From NCBI RefSeq assembly GCF_932526225.1, contig NC_064046.1, positions 10,937,719-11,001,718 on the forward strand: 64,000 bases of DNA, in the 5' to 3' direction. The translations under genes were made by a program, and so were the position numbers. The stretch is from Nematostella vectensis (Eukaryota > Cnidaria > Anthozoa > Actiniaria > Edwardsiidae). How positions within the stretch are numbered: the stretch's first letter is position 1; each line of letters starts with the position of its first letter. The notes under the pieces were generated by a model. That model worked only from the letters and a program-made list of their open reading frames with translations, was not told where the DNA came from and did not search any database. Of this stretch, positions 25,381 to 37,262 are shown piece after piece.

Positions 25381-28300
25381 TTACTTCTTCTTCGACTCGC
25401 TGCCCCGGCGTTTGAGGAACTGACTGGCTTTGGCGCGAATCTAAAAAAAAACACAACTTTTATGCGAGTGTAACGTGACAAAGCGACTGCGTGACATCAC
25501 GTGAGAACCGGTAACGTGTTGTCGTGTTGCGTGACGATGGCCAGTTTCGTAACATGCAACAAGCCCGCATTCGCCATGCGTTTAACGCCTGATACAATCA
25601 ATACATCATTCGTGACGTGTGCTGTCTAACTCCATGCTCCATATACACACTGAATACCCTTGCGTTACGAGTAGTATTAACACACATCTTGAATTCCCTT
25701 TTGTGATGCGCGCTATTTAGTAACAGACATGATGGAGTGACTCACACCGTGTAGTACCTATCGTTTTACGTGACATGTAACGCCATGCATGGCACACAAC
25801 GTGCACTACCTATCGTATTGCGTGACATGTAACGCCATGCATGGCACACACCATGCACTACCTATCGTATTGCGTGACATGTAACGCCATGCATGGCTCA
25901 CACCGTGCGCTACCTATCGTATTGAGTGACATGTAACGCCATGCATGGCAAACACTGTGCACTAACTATCGTATTGTGTGACATGTAACGCCATGCATGG
26001 CAAACACCGTGCACTAACTATCGTATTTCGTGTCATGTAAAGCAATGATGGCACAAACCGTGACACACCATGCACTATCGTAATGCGTGACATGTAACGC
26101 CATGCACGACACAAACCGTGACACACCATGCACTATCGTATTGCGTGACACGTAACGCCAAGCGTGACACACACCGTGACACATCATGCACTACCTATCG
26201 TATTGCGTGACATGTAACGCCATGCATGACACACCGTGACACACCATGCACTGTCGTATTGCGTGACATGTAACGCCATGCATGACACACCGTGACACAC
26301 CATGCACTAACTATCGTATTTCGTGTCATGTAACGCAATGATGGCACAAATCGTGACACACCATGCACTATCGTATTGCGTGACATGTAACGCCATGCAC
26401 GACACAAACCGTGACACACCATGCACTATCGTATTGCGTGACACGTAACGCCAAGCGTGACACACACCGTGACACATCATGCACTACCTATCGTATTGCG
26501 TGACATGTAACGCCATGCATGACACACACCGTGCACTATCGTATTGCGTGACATGTAACGCCATGCATGACACACCGTGACACACCATGCACTACCTATC
26601 GTATTGCGTATCATGTAACGCCAGGCATTGCACACACCGTGACAAATCATGCTCTATGGTATTGCGTGACATGTAACACCATGCATGCCACACACCAGGC
26701 ACTATTATCGTATTGCGTGACATGTAAACCTATGCGTGACGCGTACCTGCTGTAGGTGCTCGGTCTTGCTAAACTTCCTCTTGGCGATGTTTAGTATCTC
26801 CGCCTAGTAACACAACATGGGTGACGGTGAAACGTAATACTAGAGTTAGTTAAAAAAGCCCCGGCCACACCCTTATATATTGGAAAACGAATAAGATGGC
26901 AAAATCGAAATAGTTCGAAATAATTTCTCAAAACAATGTTTTCCACTTCATTTACCACATTCAATAAAGAATATCCTTGGTCGTAAGACAAAATGTCGGC
27001 TGATAGACTATTTCTTTCATGTGTTCACGTAACACACCATTTTCAGAGAAAACTTAGACTTTATTATAAAGCTATTTTAAGGTTACACGAGTTTGTCGAT
27101 CATAAGCGCCACTTGTACATTTCCATAACAATTTGCACTTTCTTCTTCCTTCGCCACCAATAGACCATATTCTCTTCGGTCCGACATTAGCCTAGGCTTA
27201 CCTTCCAGTAATTTTTGAAGTCCTCGAGAAATCTCCCCCAGATACCATAGAACACTGGCGGTCCAACCTGGATATCAACAGATAACGTTGACCATATCTT
27301 GATATCTCGCCCGCATATCTCTCCCCTACATACCCCGTCCTCACCATATATGTACATTATACCCCCTCTTCGTTCCCTACTCCTAATTTGCATAATTCAA
27401 AAATTCGCTCTTAATTTTGTTAAAGCTATTCTATGATTTGAGTTGGTGACCTGGAAAAGATAATTCATCTCCCCTACATACCCTATTCCTGACTCTGCGT
27501 AAATTCAACCCACCCAACCACCCACCCCACCCCCCCCCCCCTTCCTTCTCCCGGCATCCCTACAACCGGCACATCTGCCCTACATACCCCCTCCTCATCC
27601 TGTGAGCATTCACCCCCCACCCCCCCCCCCCCCCACTTCCTCTTCCAGGCATACCCATAACCGGCACATCTCCCCTAAATACCTCTCCTCATCCTATTCA
27701 AATTCACCCCCCCTCCCCCTTGCTCCTCCCGGCATACCCACAACCGGCACATCTCCCCTACAGACCTTCACTCCCTCACCCTCTGTAAATTATATCCTCC
27801 CCCCCGAAAAAAAAAATCCGGCATACCCCTATACATACCCCCTGCGTACATTCACATCCACCCCCTCCCCCTCCCCCATACCCATAACCCGCACATGCCC
27901 CCCTCCCCAACATACCTCCTCCCCGGGTTCGCCCTTGAACATGAAGTACTCCGCGATCTTTTTGAAATCTCCAGACGTTGTCTCCAGTTTTTCGGACAAT
28001 CCCTCAAGTTCGGAATCGGCTGATGAATAAAATATCAATATGCACTCATTCTAGGTTTGTGCTCATCACTGCCTTGTCAATTTTTTTATCTTCACAGACT
28101 GTCACGAAAGTCGCGATTATTTCATATGCATCCATAGACTCACTCGTTTTAAGTTTGCGGAAATTATTGTCAAGCCTGACTGATTTTAGTAGTTATGACA
28201 AACTGTCACAGAAGTAAAGACTGCTTCATAATCTTCCATAGAACACTGAGCACCTATTTGTCTTTCTTACGTTGCGCAGGAAATTGGGTCGAGTTGATAA

Positions 28301-31300
28301 GCGAACAGCATCCTGGGACGATACTTTAGGGGAAGCAATTCATCATGGCGTCGTAAACACGTCGAAGGCATACTGAATGAAAGCTAGAGCTACAGCAACA
28401 ATAAAAAGCTTCCTGGGGGTCTTACCAGTTTTGAAAAAATCTGTCATGAAACTGTTAAAGGGTTCACGTAGTTCTGGGATCCCCTGATGAAGTACTATGT
28501 CATGCTGAGGAATGATCAACAATGATCAGAAAATATAATTTAAAAAATAATCGTTATCATGGTTAACAACAATTTCACGAAAATAATAATAATTATAATC
28601 GCATATGACACGACAACAGCATCACTGTTAGTGTCTTTGACGTTACCGTCGCTATTGGATCCTATCATATGGTTTCCTTTTACCGCCTTCTTCGGTGTCT
28701 TTCTTTGTGAACAAGGGTAACACCATGAATTTAAGGGAAAGGTGCGCACTAAGATGGCTTAGATACAGAGCTTACAGACACGCAGGCATTCTCATCGTAT
28801 CCCAAGTATGTCACCATTTGTTCACAAAGGGAAGCAAGAGTATGCCCTTGAAATATGTGTAAATACAAAAAGCCCAAAAAGTCATGTTTGTGAATCAGAA
28901 GAATAAATACAATAAACCAAAAACTGGAATTCGACTCTGCCAAATTTCGCCTTTAATAAGATTTCTTGAGTCTGCCCTGAAGAAGTCTTATAAAAGACGA
29001 AAGTTTTGTCGAATTCCAGTTTTTGTTGTCTTGAAGTAATGTGTGGTGAAATGGGCACGTTGTTATAAATAAGGTGATGTAATCATCACGTGACCTCAGG
29101 TACGGTAATCATCACGTGACCTCAGGTACTATACTCATCACGTGACCTACCTTTGCTTTACACGTCGCCAAGGCAATTTTTGCTTGAGCCATTTCTGCAG
29201 ACACAAATTTGTAGTGAATCTTAGTGCTTTTCTCCGGTTTCGAAGATGTATCACGTGAACAACTCGAACAAGGGCAAGTGGGATACATGGGGGGGGGGAG
29301 GGAAGGGGGGGGCATGACGGTGTGTCGAGAAGAGTAAGGGGGCTGGAGGTGAGGGTGGTTTGATAAAAGGTCAAAGGTCACAACTTAATAATTTTTTTCT
29401 TGTTTCTTATGGATAAACTAACTCTCCTTGCGATCCATGTTTATTTAGCCTAGCTTCCATACCTTCTCGCAGCTCTTTGAACGAGTACTGGGACCCAGTC
29501 AAGATGATGCAGGGTTCCGGTAACTTATACTCGGCACTAGGCCCCTTGATCTCCCGGCTGGTGCAGTAGAGCTGGACTAAGTACTGGAGTAGGTTTGTCT
29601 TGTTGTCCTAAGGAATAGAAAGCGTTATGACGTCACTCAGGAAACAAAGGGCATGAGAGCGAGGCGTGTGGGGTGAGGGAGGGGGGAGGTTGGCGCATAT
29701 CCCCCTCCACTGCCAAAAAGTAGTTCATTTTCTTACATATGAAGAAACCGTTGTCGTTTTTGAGGGACTGGTACCGACGAAAGTTTCTTTTCAGATACTT
29801 TCTCCATTGACCAAAGATGGTCACAGTCACTGTTTTTCTCTTCTGATTACAAGTCATGAAGTTTATATAAAGCACCTGCTTTGATTTGAGGAGGAAGGGC
29901 TCACCTGTGATTTAACATCCTTGAGCTTGAGCAGCGCGTTGAGCTGGAACCCGTCCGCCTGGCCTCTTGTCGTGCTGCCGTTCATGTAGTTTCCCAACGC
30001 GAGGACGATGGAAAGCACGAAATGCACCTCGGTACTGATAACAAAACATCACGTTAATTGTAAGGTTTTATAGGTTATTGAATGATATCTCAGAACACGA
30101 GGTACGTGACTAAATAAGATCACATGACACCAGTCACGTGATTGAATGAGATCACATGGCATGTGTGACGTGATTAATTTATGTCATAAGGCACATGATT
30201 GAATACGTTGATTACGATTGATGCCCAAACATAACATGTAACATATAAGAAACGCTCAAGTAAAATACTTACTCTGTGCGGATGAGACAGTTTGCGTCGT
30301 TTATTACGTTGAGTCGCCGATCTATTTAAAATAAGAATAAAAAATAATTAATATCCACTCACTTACACAACAAGCACTTTACGAATCCTAAAAAAGAAAT
30401 ACCATAGCGTATAGGTTCGGCGGCGTAGCCAGAATTTGTAACAGGAGGGGGTCCAAAAGGCCCTTCCAAGGCATTTTAGATAACGTGTCATACATTTAAT
30501 GTATTTTTGGCTGCTTGAAGGGGGGGGGGGGGGGGGCTGGGCTACCCCCCTGCCTACGCCCCATACACGTTTTTACGAAGCGTATCTTAAAATAAACCCG
30601 ACCATAACTCCAATCAGGAGATTCCTTTCAAGGTTATGCACGCCAGCTGCATACCTATATCATGGATGGTTTCTGTGAACTTGTCTTTGTACAGCCAACA
30701 TTCCAGGCGTTCGTTGAAGTGATCCATCTTATGCATCTGGTGTAGAAACTCCTCCGGCTTATCAAGCGTAGCTACACAGAAGAACATTACCATATAAGGG
30801 CATAATCCGACCATGGACCCACTCTACACAACCATATAAGGGCATAATCCGACCAAGGACCCACTCTACACAACCATATAAGGGCATAATACGATCATGG
30901 ACCCACTCTACACAACCATATAAGGACATAATCCAATCAAGGATCCAGTCTATAAAACCATATAAGGGCATAATCCGATCATGGACCCACTCTTCACAAC
31001 CATATAAGGACATAATCCGGCCATGGACCCACTCTACACAACCATATAAGGGCATAATCCGACCATGGACCCACTCCACACAACCATATAAGGGCATAAT
31101 CCGACCATGGACCCACTCTACACAACCATATAAGGACATAATCCGATCATGGACCCACTCTACACAACCATATAAGGGCATAATCCGACGATGGACCCAC
31201 TCTACACAACCATATAAGGGCATAATCCGATCATTGACCCACTCGACACAACCATATAAGGGCATAATCCAATCAAGGACCCAATCTTTAAAACCATATT

Positions 31301-34300
31301 AGGGCATAATTCGACTACGGACTCAGTCTATAAAACCAGATTAGGGCATAATCCGATCAAGGACCCAGTCTATCCAACCATATAAGGGCATAACCCGATC
31401 AATGACCCAGTCTATACCACCATATTAGGGCATAATCAGATAAAGAACACAGTCTATACAGCCATTTTAGGGCATAATCCGATCAATGACCCAATCTATA
31501 CAACTATATTAGGGCATAATCCGATAAAGGACACAGTCTATACAGCCATATTAGGGCATAATAACACCACAGTTCCTATAAACCTCACGATTCCCGCCAT
31601 CTTGTTTGTGTTTGTCACCTACCGTTAGGATTCTCCTGCATCTGTTTAATGATGGCCTCGATCTCCTCTGGTTGAGGTCTGATCTGGAATAGAGCTTTCA
31701 GCCTGTACGTATAATTCCATAGTTAAGTACCGAATGGCTGATTGACAGCTTTCCATGCCATGTCTACTATGTTGCTACTCCCATTTATCCGTCCATATCT
31801 ACCGTGCTGTTCCCCCCTTACCCGTCCATATCTACTTTGTTGGCCCCCTTACCCGTCCATATCTACTTTGTTAGCCCCCCCTTACCCGGCCATATCTACT
31901 GTGCTGTTCCCCCCTTACCCGTCCATATCTACTTTGTTGGCCCCCCCTTACCCGTCCATATCTACTGTGATGGTCCCCCTTACCCGTCCATATCTACTTA
32001 GCTGGTGCCCCCTTACCCGTCCATATCTACTGTGTTGGTGTCCATCTTGTAAATTGCCTCCTTGACGTCATCCAGCGCGCAGTTGAGGCTCGTCATTATA
32101 ATACCGATTGTCTGTGACCGCCCTCTGTCCAGGACTTTGATAACCTGAAAAAAAAAAAAACCACCATGAAAACATCATAAATCTCATGTTTAGAACTCAA
32201 GCGTTATTCTGTCTAGGTCCACTTTAGAGCCATGGGCCCATTAATATTGACCATTCTTATGTTGCGTGGGGAATTGGGCGAGTTTGTAAGCGAACAGCAT
32301 GCTGGGACGATTTTAGGGGACCCAATTCAACATGGCGTCGAACGATGCCAATGTTGTTCTGAATCTAACTAACGAGGATATTCTGGCACAGAATTGCCAG
32401 AGCCTACCATTTTCTAGCTTTCATTCAGTACCACATCAATTAGTTTGCGACAATTCGAGAAATGGTGGCTGGCATTGTTTTTCAGCAGGGGCTCATAAGT
32501 AGGGGCAATCATCTGCATTATATAAGTGTCACGGCGTTTCCTAGGATCAGGCTATTTTTAGACGCGCGCGCACGAACGGGCCAATCAGCTACTTTGACGT
32601 TGGTCGCGCGCGCGAGTGACGTGAGGCTGCACGCGCAAATTTCAGTTAGGAAGAATATCTTTTTTATCTATCATCCGTCGGTTTTGTTTGTTAAACAAAA
32701 GAATTGCAAGCCAGAATTTAAATTCGTAGGTAAAACTTGATTCATCATTGAAGAAGAGAGCAACGAAAGTCAAAGTACCGAAGAGAAAACATAGCTTTTT
32801 GTTTGAAACTGTGCGTGCAGTTGAGCTCAGCCAAAACGTAAGCACTAAGGTCGCATCTGATTGGCTCATCCGCGCGTCTAAAAATAGCCTGATCCTAGGA
32901 AACGCCGTGACACCTAATATGGTACATGAACATGGGGACGTTGAGCCCCTGTTTCAGCTATAATTTTGAGAGCTTACTTGTTTCCCTTCAGGTTTTTCAA
33001 AGGCTGCGTCTTCGTGTAACGATTTTCCTTTTCGAGCTCGTCTTCTTTTATCGATCTTTCGCCCAAACAACCTGAAAATACATTTTGATCACTTGCATTA
33101 AAATCATGATACTTCTGTCGTCATTTTAATCCCCTTGGAGAGGTGCGTGGTGCGAGGTGCTCGACCTATCTTTTAGGGTATAAAATTCTTACAAACTACT
33201 ATCTCTAATGGGGGTGTTTTAGGGTTTTCCGATTCTCACGCTAAATGGTGGCCAAAGTCAACTAATCGGTTGATATATCCGGCTTTATTGTCGATAACAT
33301 AACAATACAGGATTAAAACGGGCATTGTTTTTTTAATGCTTATCTCTTAGGTAAAACGTTCCTACGACCACACCCAATGTGATATCTCTTAGGGGTTAGA
33401 ATTGTTGTTGACCATGCCCTTAGTGCTATTCCTTAGGGTTAAAATTGATTTTGCTGTCGAGCACCCCGATCATGTACTACAGCGATAAACGATGGTGATG
33501 TCTGGAGCGCCAAAAACCGGTTCTTGCTAAGATGCAAACTCAAGACCAATCTCAACACAAGTGAGAATTGCTCAAATGCAAGCGCAACACAAGTGAGAAT
33601 TGCTCAAATAAACCCCCCCAAAAAAAACACACAGTTGCGTTCCCCTGCGCTTGCGTCCCAGTGAAGATTTACGTGCGTTGCGCTTGCATTCTAGAAAAAA
33701 CCTTCAAATAAAAGTACTGCCCCTGATGGCAAACCACTGGACAGTCATCCTCGGAGACGCAGGGCGACGCGGAGACCCTAGCGGAGTACGCGTACGCGCG
33801 AAGACGAAAGAAATAGGGGGAAAAGACGTCTATTGTCTTTGCGCGTACTCTGCGTTGCCCTGGGTCCCAGAATGCCGAGCTGTTCCCTTGCTGTTGACTT
33901 ACTTCTGGAAGTCCTTTTTATCAAACTCGGCCTCTGCCATGTTATTCCATATGCAGTTTGTCTTTTTCTGCGTCCCGTCGGCAGAATCTAGAGTGAATAC
34001 GCTGGGGTTATGACTCAATTTTCACTGACTGAATTTTCAAATACTTTGTGTTGTGTATTCAGCATTTTGAGGCAATTGTGCCCCCGGGTAACTCCCTAAT
34101 TGATAATTGTTCATTTCTATTATGTTTCAAGGAGAAAAAGAGCCAAAAAAAGGCTGAAAGAACGTGAACAAAAAAAAAATTTAAAGTCGAATTGCTTTAT
34201 GTAAAGTGAGACTATTTTTACCTACTTTTGATATTGTTTCGAATGCTCAGCTGTTCAAATCTTTCGCTACTCTGTGCAATTTGTAATAAGAGAAATCATG

Positions 34301-37228
34301 TCTAGCTGTGTCATTGATTTAGTAGTTATCACGCTCTTTGCAACTCTTTACTTTAATACCATATGATAATTTATGTAATTAAGAATCGAAGATATCATAG
34401 AGTGGTTTCATAAGACATTATAGTATATTCCACGGGTTTTTTAAAAAAACACTATAATTTAAAGAGGTAGTGTCGTCGCGTACCTTCATTTACCAGAATC
34501 CTTTGCCAGAAGAGCGGTCTCATCTCTACTCCAGGCTTAATCACCCCCTTACGAGGCTTGACCAAATTAGCAAATCCTCCAAACCCAGGGGGTGGGGGTG
34601 GAGGCGCTCCCCCTCCGATAGGCGGCGGCGGTGGTGGCGCTGCGCCCCCCGGTAGTGGAGGAGGGGGTGGAGGTGGTGCCCCACCCTGGGGAGGCGGGGG
34701 AGGCGGGGGTACTGCTTGACCACCCGGTGGCGGAGGGGGAGGAGGAGGAGGACCTGCTTCGGGTGTAGCAGCCTCCTTTGTGCTCGCTTTCTCGAGATCC
34801 CGCCGTAGTTCGCTTATCGTCGTGTTGTACTCTTCTGTCTTCAAGGCGTACTCTTCCTTCAACTTCTCGATCTCTTTTCTTAATTTCTCCAATTCACCAC
34901 TACCCGGGGCAGCGTTAGAGGATCGAGCTTCTGCGATAATCTTGGGACCCACGCTCTCCTTGCTCGCTTGGGGAAATGCACTTCCCGTGGGCGTATCATT
35001 GCTATCAGGTAATGCGGCACCTGAAGGTCTCCGGAAGAATGGCATGGTCGGGTGTTTAACGACATGAGCGTCCTCCTCCTCGGGCTCGTCATTCCCACCG
35101 ACCTCTTCACTCTTAGTATCCTCCGTCTTCTTCGGTATTTCCTCTTTCTTCAGATTGAGTCGTTCTCTCCACTGTTGGGATTTAGGCTTCTGATGCTGCG
35201 CCACATGAGCACCAAGTGTTTTATTCAGCGAATCTTTCAACTGGTCTTTTTGTTTCTGGATAATAGAGCTTCTGTCACGTCCGTAACGCGAGTCTGCCTT
35301 ATTCGGAGTATGAAAACTAGCAACTGACGTAACTAGTGTACCGTTCTCCTTATTTGGTAACATGTCCTTTTTAGGCTCATCAGCAACTGATGTCATTTCT
35401 GTGTCCGTTTCCTTATTTGGTAATACCCCGTAACGTGAGCCTGGCTTATTTGGGGAATGAATACTTGCAACTGATTTCACTGTCACACCATTACCCTTAT
35501 TAGGTGAAATGTCCGTTTTGGATTTATCAGTGACGGATGTCACATCTTCCTTTCTATCCATATTTGGTAATGTGCCCTTATTTGGAGCCTGCCCAACAAC
35601 AGCGAAGGTCGACTCGGTACTGGCCTCTTTATTGGACGACATGTCCTTATAAGGAGTTGATCTAGAAAGGCTTGGCCCAGGACTTGCTCTATTTTTGTGG
35701 CTGCCCTGGTATCTACTCATAACGGGTGACCTTTGCCCTTTCGTCTCATTGGTCGCTTGCAAACTCGCAACTGATCTTACAAGTCCATTCCCGCTCGTGG
35801 CTTTATTAGCTACTGGTGATTTCTCTAGTCCATTGACATGTTCGACATCATCGTGAAATTTCCCTTGTCGAGACTGCACGAATCCTGTGGAGCTTATTCC
35901 GGGTTTATTCTCATTCCCTGTCGCCATTCCGGAACTTCCAACTCCTCCCTGACCCCACCGTCCCCTGCTCACGGGCGTCTCGTGTGCCCTCATAGAGCCT
36001 GAGGCTTCTGTTTCCTTACTGTTTGTGGTAATCCCGTTAATTTGACTTTGCGTCCGTTGCTCTTGATATCCATTGGTAACCGGTGTATTCATTTGCATAG
36101 TCGAGCTCCCGGATGGCGTCCCATCATTCGTAGCGCAAATACCACCGCTCGGTGATTGATCAATCTTCGTTTTGTTGACAGCTTGGGAGATGACGTTAGT
36201 CGCCTTGCGCTGAAGGAGAGGAGAATTCAACTTTTGATCAGGTCTCCCTCTCCACTCTCCCTTCTTTTGAGTCACTACATGACTGTCTTCTCTTTGTGTC
36301 GCGTTTGAAGGGGTTGCGTTCGTTTCTTTGCGTTGGAGGACAGGAGAATCTCGGCCCTGTGCTGTTCTACCTCTCCATCCTTCCTGTTGGGAAGCTTGAG
36401 AAGTATTTTCCCTTTGCGCTCCACTTGATTTTAGCTGGTCTTTCCAGTACGATGGCTTTTGTCTCGGCAAACTAAACGCTTTCTTGCTCTCGGATTCTTC
36501 CTCTTTCACTCCCGTGGGGGTACCCCTGGGGAGGGTTCGTCCCTGACTGGGTGTTAGCTTCTTGCTCGCTACCGTGATAGGCGAGGATTTCGCGACAAAA
36601 TTCTCATTCGGCTTCATCTCATTGACAACGGGTTCACCACTAGATCTTGACGCAAAGCATCTCGGGGAATCTTCAACCGCTGACTGCTTAGGTGTGACAA
36701 TCGCGGACGCCTGAGCCACACGCGTCGAGCTGATCTGACTTACGTACGTGGGGGACTGGGGTCCAGCGTCGTTATCACCGTTCTTAGTAACCAGTCCATT
36801 TAATTTTCTCACCGTCGGGCGATCTAATGGTGTTTTTGTTGGAGTATTCTTCTGCGAGTTATTGTTAGAGTCATCTGTCCTGTCCTGTGTCTTGTCCGGA
36901 GTCTGTCCGTTTCTTCGTTTGAACTGGTCCCCTTGTAGCAAAGGTCCTAACGACTTGCTTTTTACTCTCTTGAGGGTCGGCTTTAACCATTCAGGTTTGT
37001 CATCTTGTTTGGTAAGATAGCCATATTTTTGCTGAAGTACAAACAACGATGACGTTACAAAAAGGAAAAAAACAGAAAGAAACATCATTAATGAGCACAA
37101 TAACAACATGACAACAGTAAATGGGCAGATTTTCCTGCGGCGTAGTCAGGATTTTTAACAGAAGGGGGCATTTTCCCCTGTATTTTAGATAACGTGTCAT
37201 ACATTTACTGTATTTTTGGCTGCTAGAA

Positions 37229-37262
<34 letters not shown>

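Noticed and set aside
25770-26755. Resemblance to a CRISPR-like array (regular repeats with variable parts)
   Set aside because: Units vary in length and sequence without a constant repeat and unique spacers; it is an intronic minisatellite in an animal gene.
30762-31265. 167-codon minus-strand frame with repeated [10 protein letters not shown] peptide
   Set aside because: Entirely made of a 42-bp minisatellite in a formin intron; the frame is open because the unit is divisible by three.
31742-32065. Pro/Leu-rich plus-strand frame
   Set aside because: Antisense of the donor-derived minisatellite and formin exon.
37032-37109. ATG at 37109 as the formin start
   Set aside because: The 26 codons before 37031 are a hydrophobic translation of a polypyrimidine tract ending TTCAG; the upstream exon 37886-37793 supplies ATG with an in-frame stop before it and a good donor.
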